A stretch of 64,000 nt of DNA, taken from DYGX01 sp035325905. GTDB lineage: Bacteria > Chloroflexota > Anaerolineae > Aggregatilineales > Aggregatilineaceae. Below are positions 6,589 to 15,779 of the stretch, piece by piece. Location: the NCBI GenBank assembly GCA_035325905.1, contig DAOKYY010000004.1, positions 25,904-89,903 on the forward strand, read 5' to 3'. The notes beneath the pieces are model-generated. The model had not been told where the DNA came from and made no database searches. It was given only the letters and a program-made list of their open reading frames with translations. Made by a program: the position numbers and the translations under genes. Numbering within the stretch: position 1 is the first letter of the stretch; every line of letters starts with the position of its first letter.

Positions 6589-9198
6589 GTGCTCATGGCT
6601 GAGCCGGCCCGGCCCGGCGCGTCCCCTACGCGCCGGGAGTCAAATCTTCACGGACCGGCGGTGTCACGCCGCCAGTCGCTGCGGGCATGGGCGGCTCTGT
6701 GCGGCGTCGCCGGCCTGGGGACGCTGCTGTATCTGAGCGTGAGCCTGGCAGTCAGTCGCGACCCGCTGCTGATGCCGCTCGACGACACCTACATTCACTT
6801 CCAGTATGCCCGGCAGATGGCCGCCGGAGAGCCGTTTTCCTACTCGCCCGGCGCGCCTGCGACTTCGGGCGGAACCAGCCTGCTTTATCCCACCGCGCTC
6901 GCGCTCGGCTACCGGCTTGGCTTCACCGGGTGGAGCCTGGCGTACTGGGCCGTAACACTCGGCGCGCTGGCGTTTGTTGGCTCGGCGGGGCTGGTCTACC
7001 GTCTTGGGCTGGATAATCCGCTCGCGGACGCCGAAACGTCGCATCGGGAGATCGCATTCGTGATCGCAGTCGCCTTCGCGCTGACCGGTCCGTTCCTCTG
7101 GGCGGCGCTGAGCGGGATGGAAACCGCGCTCTTTCTGCTGCTGGCGCTGCTGGCGTTCGACGCCGTGCTTCGCGCGCGGCTGCCGGCAGCGATTGCGGCG
7201 CTGGCTGTGCTGCCGCTGGTACGGCCTGAAGGGTTGTTCCTTTCCGCGCTCGGATCGCTGGCGCTGGCCGCGCGTGACACGTGGCCGCGCGCCAGGGCGG
7301 AACAGGCGCGACGGTTGTTCCTGCTCAGCCTGCCGATCCTGGCCGGGGCGATCCAGCCGCTGATTAACTTCGTGGCAACGGGCAGCCTGTCCTCATCGGG
7401 CAACGCGGCGAAGTCGCACCTGACGAACGAGAGCGTGCCGCTGGCCGAACGCCTGCTTAAGACCGTCGAGACGTTTGGCCGGATGTGGCTGGAGCTGCTG
7501 ACCGGCGTCAGCCGCGATTGGGGCCTGTTCACGTCGCCGGTGCTGGCGGGCGTGGCGCTCGGCGGGTTGCTGTACGGCGTGTGGATCATGCGCCGCCGCC
7601 GCGAGGGTGCGATCCCCGCGCTGGCGTTGCTGTGGCTGTTGGCGCTGACCGGCGCCGCGTCGACGCTCGACACGGCGTTCTGGCAGTTCAAGCGCTACCA
7701 GGTGCCGGTGATGGCGCTGTTGTTCCCGGCTGCGGCGTGGACTTGCGCGGCGCTGGCGGATCGCTTTGCGGAGCGCGGCTGGCTAAGCTGGACACGCTGG
7801 ATTCTGCCGCTGGCGATCCTGCTGCCTGCCGGGCTGACGACCGTCACCTTTGCCCGTAACTACGCCGAGAATGTGCAGGTCGTGCGCGATCAACAGGTTC
7901 CGATGGCGCGCTGGGCAGCGGAGCACTTGCCCGAAGGCGTGCGCGTCGGCGTGCACGACGTGGGGCTGATGGGCTACTTCTCCGGCCTGCCGCTGTACGA
8001 TGTCGTCGGCCTGACGACGCCCGGCCCGGCGGAATCGTGGCGGCAGGGACCTGGCGCGATTTTCGAGCACATGGCGCAGAGCGAATACCGGCCAGAGTAT
8101 TTCGCGATTTATCCCGACGTGCAGGGGCTGACCTATCTGGTGGACGCCGGGGTTTTCGGCGCTATGCTGGCCGAGTTCGCGATTGACCTGCCACCGCACA
8201 ACGTCGCGGCGGCGACCGGGCGGCAGATCATCAGCCGCGCGGACTGGTCGGGCGTGCCTGATGCGGAAGCTGTCGCCCAGACGGACACGCTGCGCGCAGT
8301 CGAGGGGCTGGCGTTGGTCGACGTGGTGGATGTGGCCGACCTGGAAAGCGAGGCCGCGCACGGCTATGTGTGGCAACAAGGCTCGTTTCGGCCGGAAGGC
8401 TTTGTCACCGAGGCGTACCGGCTCGATTACCAGAACTGCGGGCCTGGCGCAACCTGCTTAGCCACCGACGGTGGGCGCGTTCTGACCGGGGACGAAACGT
8501 TTACCTTGCGCACGCGGCCCGGTGAAGACCTGCTGCTGGTGACGCGCGCGCATGGCCGGGAGAGCGTCTCGCTGGCGGTCGAGGTCAACGGCGAGAGGGG
8601 GGCGTCGCGGGTGCAGCCAGCGGTGCCGGGTCGCTGGGTGGAGTTTGCTACCTGGGTCCCCGGCGAGCAGGTTAGCGCCGAGACGCGCGTGCAGATTGCG
8701 GTCGATGCGCCCGGTAGCGGCGCTTACCAGCCGTACTATCATTGGGCCTATCAGGGCGCGTTTTCGCCGGAAGGCAGTAACCAGGAGCCGATCGCGCAGT
8801 TCGGGACGCAGCAGCAGGTGCGGCTGCTGGCGGCGGAGATCGAGCAGCGGGCAGACGAGATCGACGTGCACCTCACGTGGCTCGGCCCTGCGCCGGGCGC
8901 GGGCGACGCGATGTTGTTCGTTCACCTGTATAATGATAGGGAGGCTCCGCCGGTCGCGCAGGCCGATGACGCGCGGCCTGGAGGCGGGGCATTGCCGCCG
9001 GGCAACTGGCTGCCAGGTGTGCGGCGCGACGTCGTCACGCTGCGGCTGCCGCCAGACCTGGCGCCGGGTGAGTACGCGCTCGCGATCGGGCTGTACGACG
9101 CGGCCACCGGTCTCCGCCTTCCCGCGTCCGGCGCGGGCGCGGATGCTTCTGGACGGTTATTTATTGGGGACGTGCTGATCGAGGAGTCAGACTCGTGA
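6589..9198 (+). CDS. GT-C-like integral membrane glycosyltransferase with C-terminal soluble domain
   Basis: An 869-residue protein that I recognise only at fold level. Roughly ten membrane segments span residues ~28-430. After the first comes the acidic motif DDTYIHFQYAR (~65-75), which matches the DD motif of GT-C enzymes using polyprenyl-phosphate sugars. A further soluble part (~440-860) contains two probable beta-sandwich stretches that would face outward. GTG at 6589 or ATG at 6595 could start it. Its last codons overlap the hydroxylase start at 9195-9198, so it is co-transcribed with a molybdenum hydroxylase, which is unexpected for a sugar transferase. The substrate and any link to the hydroxylase are unknown. 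Confidence 0.55.
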   Translation: MLMAEPARPGASPTRRESNLHGPAVSRRQSLRAWAALCGVAGLGTLLYLSVSLAVSRDPLLMPLDDTYIHFQYARQMAAGEPFSYSPGAPATSGGTSLLYPTALALGYRLGFTGWSLAYWAVTLGALAFVGSAGLVYRLGLDNPLADAETSHREIAFVIAVAFALTGPFLWAALSGMETALFLLLALLAFDAVLRARLPAAIAALAVLPLVRPEGLFLSALGSLALAARDTWPRARAEQARRLFLLSLPILAGAIQPLINFVATGSLSSSGNAAKSHLTNESVPLAERLLKTVETFGRMWLELLTGVSRDWGLFTSPVLAGVALGGLLYGVWIMRRRREGAIPALALLWLLALTGAASTLDTAFWQFKRYQVPVMALLFPAAAWTCAALADRFAERGWLSWTRWILPLAILLPAGLTTVTFARNYAENVQVVRDQQVPMARWAAEHLPEGVRVGVHDVGLMGYFSGLPLYDVVGLTTPGPAESWRQGPGAIFEHMAQSEYRPEYFAIYPDVQGLTYLVDAGVFGAMLAEFAIDLPPHNVAAATGRQIISRADWSGVPDAEAVAQTDTLRAVEGLALVDVVDVADLESEAAHGYVWQQGSFRPEGFVTEAYRLDYQNCGPGATCLATDGGRVLTGDETFTLRTRPGEDLLLVTRAHGRESVSLAVEVNGERGASRVQPAVPGRWVEFATWVPGEQVSAETRVQIAVDAPGSGAYQPYYHWAYQGAFSPEGSNQEPIAQFGTQQQVRLLAAEIEQRADEIDVHLTWLGPAPGAGDAMLFVHLYNDREAPPVAQADDARPGGGALPPGNWLPGVRRDVVTLRLPPDLAPGEYALAIGLYDAATGLRLPASGAGADASGRLFIGDVLIEESDS

Positions 9199-12100
9199 TA
9201 GTCGATTTTACGCTGAATGGTGAGGCGGTGTCGCTTGAGGCCGCCGCGAACGAGACGTTGCTGATGATGCTGCGCCGCAACGGCGTGTTTGGGGTCAAGC
9301 ATGGCTGCGAGACGGGCGAGTGTGGCGCATGCCTGGTGCTGGTCGACGGCGCGCCGAAGACCTCGTGCGTCATGCTGGCCGCGCAGGCGAGCGGCCGCGC
9401 AATCACCACGATTGAGGGGATCGGCGGGGCGCAGGAGCGCGGCTGGCGCGGCTCTGAGCCGCTGCACGCGCTGCAGGTTGCCTTTATCGAGACCGGCGCG
9501 ATTCAGTGCGGTTATTGCACGCCGGGCATGATCCTGGCGGCGACGGCGCTGCTGGAGCGCACGGACCGCCCGACTGAGGCGCAAGTGCGCGAGGCGCTGG
9601 CGGGCGTCCTGTGCCGCTGCACCGGGTATGTCAAGCCGGTCGAAGCCGTGCTGCGCGCGGCGGCGGTGCTGCGTGGGGAGAGCGTGCCCCCAATCCAGCC
9701 GGTAGAGGCGATTCCTGCGCCGCCGGACCTGTTCACCCCGCCGGGCGAAGGCGACGACACGCTCCCGCCGGAAACGAGCAGAGATGGCGGCGCGACCGGA
9801 CTCCGCACGCGCGCGCTGCCGGTGATGATTGTCGCGCCGGAGGTCGATACGCTGCATCAGGTCGGCAAGCCCTCGCCGAAGGTGGACGCGCGCAAGCTGG
9901 CGCAGGGCAACCCGGCGTTTACCGATGACATCGAACATCGCGGGATGCTCGTCGGGAAGCTGCTGCTCAGCCCGCGCCCGCACGCGCTGATCAAGCGGAT
10001 CGACGCCAGCCGGGCGCGCGCGCTGCCGGGCGTTCACGCCGTGCTGACGCACCACGACATCCCGCGCGTGGCCTATACCACCGCCGGGCAGAGCCATCCA
10101 GAGCCAGGGCCGCACGACAACTACAGCCTCGACTACAAAGTGCGCTTCGTCGGGGACCGCGTCGCGGCGGTCGCGGCGGAGACGGAGGCTATCGCGCAGC
10201 GGGCGCTGGAACTGATCGAGGTCGAGTATGAGGACCTGCCGGCCATCTTCGACCCGCGCGACAGCATGGAGCCTGGCGCGCCGATCCTGCACGATGAGCC
10301 GGAAAGCTGGCGGATCGAGGATCCGCAGCGCAACCTCGCCGCCGTGATCGAGTGGGAAGTGGGCAACGTCGAGGATGGCTTCGCGCAGGCGGATCGCATC
10401 TTCGAGGCGACCTACTACAGCCCGAAAGTCCAGCAAACGCCGATTGAGCCGCACGTGGTCGTGACGTGGTGGGACGAGGACGACCGGCTGGTGATCCGCA
10501 CCAGCACGCAGGTCCCGTTCCACGCGCGGCGGATTCTGGCGCCGGTGCTCGGCTTGCCGGAGAAGCGTATCCGCGTGATCAAGCCGCGCATTGGCGGCGG
10601 GTTTGGCGTCAAGCAGGAAGTGCTGCTCGAAGACATCTGCGCGCACCTGACGATCGTGACCGGGCGCCCCGTCCGGCTGGAATATACCCGCGCCGAAGAG
10701 TTCTTCGCCAGCCGCTCGCGCCACCCGATGTATCTGACGCTGAAAACCGGCGTGACGAACGATGGGCGGATCGTCGCCAACCAGCTTACCACGCTCAGCG
10801 ACACCGGCGCGACCGGCAGCCACGCCATGACGGTCGCCGGAAACACCGGCCACAAGGCAATGGCGCTCTACAACGCGCCGAACATCAAGTTCCACGCGGA
10901 CGTAGTTTACACCAACACGCCGCCGAGCGGCGCGTATCGTGGCTACGGCGTCCCGCAGGGCTTCTGGGCGCTGGAGCCGCATATCGAGTGGATCGCGCGC
11001 GAGATGGGCTTTGACCCGCTGGAGTTCCGCCTGAAGAACGCGATCAAGTCCGGCGACGAGCACCCGGTCAGCAAGGCGTGGAGCGAGGGCCGCGAGGGCG
11101 CGCCAGAGTATATCCTGTCGTGCGGGCTGGAAGACTGCATCGAGCAGGGGGCGGCGGCGATCGGCTGGGCGGACAAGTTCGGCAACCCGGACTGGCACCG
11201 CGTGCCGGGCAAGCCGCACTTGCGGCGCGGGATCGGCGTTGCGGCGGTCATGCAGGGCACGGCGATCCCCCGGCTGGACATGGGCGCGGCCAGCATCAAG
11301 ATCAACGACGACGGCTCATTCAACCTGCTGGTCGGGGCGACCGATCTGGGCACTGGCTCCGACACGGTGCTAACTCAGATGGCCGCCGAGGTGCTGGGCT
11401 GCGCGCCCGATGACTTCATCACCTACTCGTCCGATACCGACTTCACGCCGTTCGACAAGGGCGCGTATGCGTCCAGCACGACGTACATCTCCGGGCGCGC
11501 GACGGTTGTCGCGGCGGAGCGCGTGGCCGGGCAGATGCGCGAAGTTGCCGCCAAGATGTTCAACAAGGATGCGGCGTATGAGCCGGTTGAGCCGGGCGAC
11601 ATCGCCTTGCGTGACCGGGCCGCGCACGCGCCCGATGGCCGCGCGATCACGCACCGCGAAATCGCGCTCCACAGCCTGCACGCCGAGGATCAGCACCAGA
11701 TCATGGCGGTCGGAAGCTGGGTCAGCCCGGACTCGCCGCCGCCCTTCGCCGCGCAATTCGTGACCTGCACGGTGGACACCGAAACGGGGCAGATCACCGT
11801 CGATGAAATGGTGATGGCGGTCGATGGCGGCGTGATCATCAACCCGGTCACAGCCAGCGGGCAGGTCGAAGGGGGCATGGTCCAGGCGCTCGGCTATGGG
11901 CACGCCGAGGAGATGGTCTTCGACGCCGAGGGCCAGATGCTCAATCCGCGCTTTGGACCGTACAAAATCTACCGCGCGGACGAGATGCCGGAGATGGGCG
12001 TGATCTTCGTCGAGACGTACGAGCCGACCGGGCCGTTCGGCGCGAAAGCGGTGGCCGAGATCCCGCTCGACGGGGTCGGGCCGGCGCTGGCAAACGCCGT

Positions 12101-12212
12101 GTACGATGCTGTGGGCGTGCGGATTCTTGACGCGCCTCTGCTGCCGGAGAAGGTCTGGCGGGCGCTGCGCGCGCAGGCATCTGGCGCGGGTGAGGAATGG
12201 GCCGCCCGATGA
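9195..12212 (+). CDS. Fused [2Fe-2S]/molybdopterin hydroxylase, selenium-dependent xanthine dehydrogenase type
   Basis: A 1005-residue fusion. Residues ~1-160 form the small subunit with two [2Fe-2S] clusters (CETGECGAC near 36; CGYCTPGM near 105; CRCTGYVKP near 140). Residues ~215-990 form the molybdopterin subunit. It carries the cofactor loops IGGGFGVKQEV and GAYRGYGVPQG, and the general-base glutamate in GAKAVAEIPLDGVG near the end. There is no FAD domain. This domain order matches E. coli XdhD and the selenium-dependent xanthine dehydrogenase family. SsnA, YqeB, YqeC and MocA nearby support a labile selenium ligand on molybdenum. The substrate could be a purine or another N-heterocycle. 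The GTG start sits 8 bases after GAGGAG. Confidence 0.85.
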   Translation: MIVDFTLNGEAVSLEAAANETLLMMLRRNGVFGVKHGCETGECGACLVLVDGAPKTSCVMLAAQASGRAITTIEGIGGAQERGWRGSEPLHALQVAFIETGAIQCGYCTPGMILAATALLERTDRPTEAQVREALAGVLCRCTGYVKPVEAVLRAAAVLRGESVPPIQPVEAIPAPPDLFTPPGEGDDTLPPETSRDGGATGLRTRALPVMIVAPEVDTLHQVGKPSPKVDARKLAQGNPAFTDDIEHRGMLVGKLLLSPRPHALIKRIDASRARALPGVHAVLTHHDIPRVAYTTAGQSHPEPGPHDNYSLDYKVRFVGDRVAAVAAETEAIAQRALELIEVEYEDLPAIFDPRDSMEPGAPILHDEPESWRIEDPQRNLAAVIEWEVGNVEDGFAQADRIFEATYYSPKVQQTPIEPHVVVTWWDEDDRLVIRTSTQVPFHARRILAPVLGLPEKRIRVIKPRIGGGFGVKQEVLLEDICAHLTIVTGRPVRLEYTRAEEFFASRSRHPMYLTLKTGVTNDGRIVANQLTTLSDTGATGSHAMTVAGNTGHKAMALYNAPNIKFHADVVYTNTPPSGAYRGYGVPQGFWALEPHIEWIAREMGFDPLEFRLKNAIKSGDEHPVSKAWSEGREGAPEYILSCGLEDCIEQGAAAIGWADKFGNPDWHRVPGKPHLRRGIGVAAVMQGTAIPRLDMGAASIKINDDGSFNLLVGATDLGTGSDTVLTQMAAEVLGCAPDDFITYSSDTDFTPFDKGAYASSTTYISGRATVVAAERVAGQMREVAAKMFNKDAAYEPVEPGDIALRDRAAHAPDGRAITHREIALHSLHAEDQHQIMAVGSWVSPDSPPPFAAQFVTCTVDTETGQITVDEMVMAVDGGVIINPVTASGQVEGGMVQALGYGHAEEMVFDAEGQMLNPRFGPYKIYRADEMPEMGVIFVETYEPTGPFGAKAVAEIPLDGVGPALANAVYDAVGVRILDAPLLPEKVWRALRAQASGAGEEWAAR

Positions 12213-13021
12213 ATGACGATCGCGCTGTGTTTGAAGCGGTGGTAACGGCCCAGCGCGAGAACAAGCCCGCCGCGCTGGCGACCGTGATCGAGACGCAAGG
12301 CTCCGTGCCGCGCCAGGCCGGGAGCAAGATGCTGGTCTGGCCGGACGGTCTGATCGTCGGCACAGTCGGCGGCGGGCAGATGGAAGCGTATGTCATCGGC
12401 GAGGCGCAGGCCGCGCTGCGCGATGGCTCAACCCGCGTGCTGACGTATAACCTGAGCGACCTGGGCGCGGGCGACCCGGGCGTGTGCGGCGGGACCGTGC
12501 GCGTCTTCGTCGAGCCGCTGCTGACGCCGATCACGCTGGTTGTGATCGGCTGCGGGCACGTCGGGAAGGCCGTCGCCGAGCTGGCGAAGTGGCTGGAGTT
12601 GCGCGTGGTCGTGGTCGATGACCGGCCCGGCTACGCGACGCCCGACGCGATCCCCGGCATGGACGGCTACCATACCGTCGCGACGGCGGAGCTGCTCGAT
12701 CACGTGACGATTACGCCCCGCACGGCAGTTGCCGCCGTGACACGGGGCCTGCCGGTCGACGAGGGCCTGTTGCCAGTCCTGCTCTCCACCGAGGCGCCCT
12801 ACATTGGCCTGATCGGCAGCCGGCGGCGCTGGGCGCTGACGATCGAGGCGCTGGAAGCGCAGGGCCTGCCGCGCGAGCAGATCAGCCGCGTGCGCGCGCC
12901 GATCGGCCTGGAGATCGGCGCCGAGACGCCTAAAGAAATCGCCGTCAGCATCCTGGCCGAAATCATCATGGTCCTGCGGCAGGGCACCGGCCAGCCGATG
13001 CAGTGGCCGGGACAGGGATGA
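12209..13021 (+). CDS. xdhC: XdhC-family molybdenum cofactor maturation protein
   Basis: A 270-residue XdhC/CoxI family protein that binds molybdenum cofactor, protects its sulfurated (here perhaps selenated) form and delivers it to hydroxylase apoenzymes. The N-terminal domain carries ETQGSVPRQAGSKM and VGTVGGGQME. The C-terminal Rossmann domain begins VVIGCGHVGKAVAELA and includes GLIGSRRRWAL. I chose the ATG at 12209 because it overlaps the hydroxylase stop as ATGA; an in-frame ATG at 12197 is possible. Its position immediately after one hydroxylase and upstream of another suggests that it serves both. Confidence 0.88.
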   Translation: MNDDRAVFEAVVTAQRENKPAALATVIETQGSVPRQAGSKMLVWPDGLIVGTVGGGQMEAYVIGEAQAALRDGSTRVLTYNLSDLGAGDPGVCGGTVRVFVEPLLTPITLVVIGCGHVGKAVAELAKWLELRVVVVDDRPGYATPDAIPGMDGYHTVATAELLDHVTITPRTAVAAVTRGLPVDEGLLPVLLSTEAPYIGLIGSRRRWALTIEALEAQGLPREQISRVRAPIGLEIGAETPKEIAVSILAEIIMVLRQGTGQPMQWPGQG

Positions 13022-13045
13022 AGCGTGATGGAATCGCGCAGGTGG

Positions 13046-13063
13046 GCGAGGCATAAGCCTCGC
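13046..13063 (+). other. Short perfect hairpin between xdhC and the phosphoesterase gene
   Basis: A 7-bp inverted repeat (GCGAGGC, loop ATAA, GCCTCGC) lies 24 bases after the xdhC stop. A third partial copy (GCGAGGC) follows at about 13070. There is no U-tract, so it is not a classical terminator. It may be a processing or attenuation structure. Confidence 0.35.
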
Positions 13064-13095
13064 GCGCCGGCGAGGCAAGCCGTAAAGGACCGGGT

Positions 13096-13731
13096 GTGAC
13101 GCTCAAGCTGCTCGCGGTCAGTGACGTGGCGCTGCCGCAGCTTCAGGACTCGACGTATCTTTGCCGGACCTTCGAGGATATCGGGCTGCTGGTAAGCTGC
13201 GGCGATATGCCCGCCAGCTATCTCGACTACATCAGCTCGGTGCTGAATGTCTCGCTTTATTTCGTGCGGGGCAACCACGACGAGAATTACGTGGAGCGCC
13301 AGCCGGGCGGCGACGATCTCCACCGGCGCATCCTCCGCTTTGGCCGCTTCTCGTTCCTGGGGCTGGAAGGGTCCATTCGCTACAACCGGGGGCGCGTGCA
13401 GTACACCGACTCCGAGATGTTTTCGATGGTGCTGCGGCTGATGCCCCGGCTGTTGGTGCTGCGCTCGGTGCGCGGGTACAGCGTTGATGTGGTGGTGGCG
13501 CATTCGCCCCCGCGTGGTATTCACGACCTGCCGGGCGATCGCGCGCATCGCGGATTCAGCGCGTTCCGCACCCTGATCGAGTGGGGCAGGCCGCGCTACC
13601 TGTTACACGGACACGTGGATACCTGGGACAACCGCCAGACGGTCGAAACTGTCCATTTTGGCACACGGGTTATTAACATCAACCCGTCGCGCGTGGTGGC
13701 GCTGGAAGAGCCGCCCGGCGGCGCCGGATGA
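13096..13731 (+). CDS. Calcineurin-like metallophosphoesterase
   Basis: A 211-residue protein with the full dimetal phosphoesterase signature in order: SDVALPQL (residue ~8), VSCGDMPAS (~35), VRGNHDENY (~56), VVAHSPPRGIHD (~134) and LLHGHVDTWDN (~172). Members hydrolyse phosphomono- or diesters, and the substrate here cannot be read from sequence. It is embedded between xdhC and the second hydroxylase on the same strand, which suggests a connected role, possibly acting on a phosphorylated or nucleotide substrate or cofactor precursor; that link is inference. Start is GTG at 13096 with a weak ribosome site. Confidence 0.75.
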   Translation: MTLKLLAVSDVALPQLQDSTYLCRTFEDIGLLVSCGDMPASYLDYISSVLNVSLYFVRGNHDENYVERQPGGDDLHRRILRFGRFSFLGLEGSIRYNRGRVQYTDSEMFSMVLRLMPRLLVLRSVRGYSVDVVVAHSPPRGIHDLPGDRAHRGFSAFRTLIEWGRPRYLLHGHVDTWDNRQTVETVHFGTRVININPSRVVALEEPPGGAG

Positions 13732-13830
13732 GGCTCGAACGCACTCGCACCGGCTCGCCGTGTGTGATACCATTTCTGCGGAACGTCGACCATCACTTTG
13801 TTTCTCGACCAGATGACGTGGCGAAAGATC

Positions 13831-15288
13831 ATGTGGCGAAACTACTACAGTGTGACCTCCCTTGAAGAAGCGCTTAGCCTGCTGAGCGAGCATCGCGCCG
13901 GGGCGCGAATCGTCGCGGGTGGGACCGACCTGGTCATCGAATTTGAGCGCGGCCAGCGCCCCGGTGTCGACACGCTGATCGATCTGACGCGCGTCCCCGG
14001 CCTGGATCAGATCGCCGCCTTCGGCGATACGATCCGGCTCGGGCCGCTGGTGACGCACAATCACGTCGTGGACAGCCGGGTGATCCAGGCGCGCGCGCTG
14101 CCGCTCGCCCAGGCGGCGTGGCAGGTCGGCGCGCCGCAGATTCGCAATCGCGGGACCGTTGCAGGCAACCTCATCACGGCCAGCCCGGCGAACGACACGA
14201 TCACGCCGCTGTGGGCGCTGGGCGCGGAAGTCACGCTCACGTCGGTCAGCGGCGAGCGCACCCTGAGCTTTCCGGCGTTTTACCAGGGCGTGCGGCGCAC
14301 CGCGATGCAGTCCGACGAGCTGCTGACGGCCATCACGTTCCCGGCGCTGGCAGCGCACGAGCGCGGTATCTTTCTCAAGCTCGGCTTGCGGCAGGCGCAG
14401 GCGATCGCGGTGGTGAACGCGGCGGCGATCCTCGGCTTCGACGGCGACGCGGTAACGTCGGCCAAGATCACGCTCGGCAGCGTGGCGCCGACGATCACCC
14501 GCGCGCCCGGCTGCGAAGACTTCCTCGTCGGGAAGTCGCTGGATGACGCGGTGATTCGAGAGGCGGCGCGGCTGGCGGCTGGCGCGGCGAGGCCGATTGA
14601 CGACGTGCGCGGCTCGGCGGCGTACCGCACGGAGATGGTCCGTATCCTGGTCGGGCGGGCGCTGCAGGCGCTGCGCGACGGGACCGAGCGCGCTGACTGG
14701 CCGCAGGAGCCGCCGATGCTGTGGGGCAAGGATCGGGGCCGCGTGCGCCGCCCGTTGCCAGAGATGGTTCGCCACGAAGACGACGCGGCTGACACAATCG
14801 TAACGACGGTCAATGGGCAGACGTACACCCGCACGGGGGGCGTCAACAAGACGTTGCTGCGCTTCCTGCGCGAGGATATCGGGCTGCCGGGCACGAAGGA
14901 AGGCTGCGCTGAAGGTGAGTGCGGCGCGTGTACCGTGTTCCTCGATGGCGTGGCAGTGATGGCCTGCCTGGTGCCCGCGCCGCGCGCGCACGGCGCCGAG
15001 ATCGTGACGGTCGAGGGGCTGGCGCAGAATGGCGAGCTGCACCCGATCCAGTCCGCGTTCGTGGAGACCGGCGCGGTGCAGTGCGGGTACTGCACGCCCG
15101 GCTTTCTGATGTCCGGCGCGAAGCTGCTTGAAGAACATCCTCAGCCGACACATGAGCAGATCGTGCACAGCATCACCGGCAATCTGTGCCGCTGCACGGG
15201 CTACTACAAGATCATCGAGGCCTTTGAGAAAGCCGCCGAGCGCGCCGCTCCGGCGGCGGAAGCAGTTACCGATCAGGCGGCGGACTAG
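13831..15288 (+). CDS. Fused FAD-binding and [2Fe-2S] subunits of a molybdenum hydroxylase
   Basis: A ~485-residue fusion. The CoxM/YgfM-like FAD domain (~1-285) carries IVAGGTDLVIEFERG and NRGTVAGNLITASPAND, typical FAD pyrophosphate-binding loops. A ~40-residue linker leads to a CoxS-like domain (~325-475) with CAEGECGACTVF, CGYCTPGFLMSG and CRCTGYYKI, the ligands of two [2Fe-2S] clusters. These are usually separate proteins. Together with the Mo subunit at 15780 it would form a complete three-domain hydroxylase. In-frame starts exist at 13798 (TTG), 13813 and 13831 (ATG). I chose 13831 because family members begin with a short WRNYYSVTSLEEA-like strand, although no start has a strong ribosome site. 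Confidence 0.85.
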   Translation: MWRNYYSVTSLEEALSLLSEHRAGARIVAGGTDLVIEFERGQRPGVDTLIDLTRVPGLDQIAAFGDTIRLGPLVTHNHVVDSRVIQARALPLAQAAWQVGAPQIRNRGTVAGNLITASPANDTITPLWALGAEVTLTSVSGERTLSFPAFYQGVRRTAMQSDELLTAITFPALAAHERGIFLKLGLRQAQAIAVVNAAAILGFDGDAVTSAKITLGSVAPTITRAPGCEDFLVGKSLDDAVIREAARLAAGAARPIDDVRGSAAYRTEMVRILVGRALQALRDGTERADWPQEPPMLWGKDRGRVRRPLPEMVRHEDDAADTIVTTVNGQTYTRTGGVNKTLLRFLREDIGLPGTKEGCAEGECGACTVFLDGVAVMACLVPAPRAHGAEIVTVEGLAQNGELHPIQSAFVETGAVQCGYCTPGFLMSGAKLLEEHPQPTHEQIVHSITGNLCRCTGYYKIIEAFEKAAERAAPAAEAVTDQAAD

Positions 15289-15317
15289 CGATAGCGGGCA
15301 CGCGGGGAGAACAGGCC

Positions 15318-15728
15318 ATGCCGCGCACGTACAGGCCGGTCGAGGCCACGAAGAAACGTCGCAAGAAAGGGTTGATTCCGCTGTTCGGTCTGGTCCTGGC
15401 GATCATGCTCGGCATCATCGCCTACATCGTGGCGCCGTATGGCGTTGAGCTGTTGGAAGACCGGAGCGAGGATATCGCCCGCCAGCTCGCCCAGTTCCGG
15501 GTTGATTATGGCGAGCGCGCCCCAGACTATGTGGCCGCGTTCCTGTTGTGGATCGTCATGCTGGCGATCCTCGCGTTCACGGCGGCGGCCACGATCGGCC
15601 AGGACCCCGAGAAGGAAGTCTTCAAATACATGGGACCCTCGCCTGCTGACCGCGACAAGCGGGTCAAGCAGCTCCGGCGCGAACTCAAAGAAGCGAAGCG
15701 GCGCGAGAAACAGCACAAATCGTCCTGA
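15318..15728 (+). CDS. Small two-helix membrane protein inside the hydroxylase operon
   Basis: A 136-residue protein of no family I recognise. A basic N-terminus (ATKKRRKKG) is followed by a membrane helix at ~19-42. A ~35-residue acidic/amphipathic stretch, a second helix at ~73-92 and a strongly charged, probably helical tail (KQLRRELKEAKRREKQH) come next. The pattern predicts both ends in the cytoplasm. It is separated by ~30 bases from the FAD/Fe-S gene and ~50 bases from the Mo-subunit gene, so it splits the subunits of one enzyme. A membrane anchor or assembly scaffold is a reasonable guess but unproven. A GGGGAG ribosome site precedes the ATG. Confidence 0.7.
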   Translation: MPRTYRPVEATKKRRKKGLIPLFGLVLAIMLGIIAYIVAPYGVELLEDRSEDIARQLAQFRVDYGERAPDYVAAFLLWIVMLAILAFTAAATIGQDPEKEVFKYMGPSPADRDKRVKQLRRELKEAKRREKQHKSS

Positions 15729-15779
15729 GCGGCAACGCCAGGCGTAACGATACTTTCGTGCGTGAGGAGCGAATCGAGC

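Noticed and set aside
8922..11219. A 765-codon open frame on the - strand across the GT-C and hydroxylase genes, and a similar 652-codon one at 59229-61187
   Set aside because: They lie antisense to strongly supported genes, give Arg/Ala/His-rich translations without domains, and are expected in GC-rich DNA where stop codons are rare.
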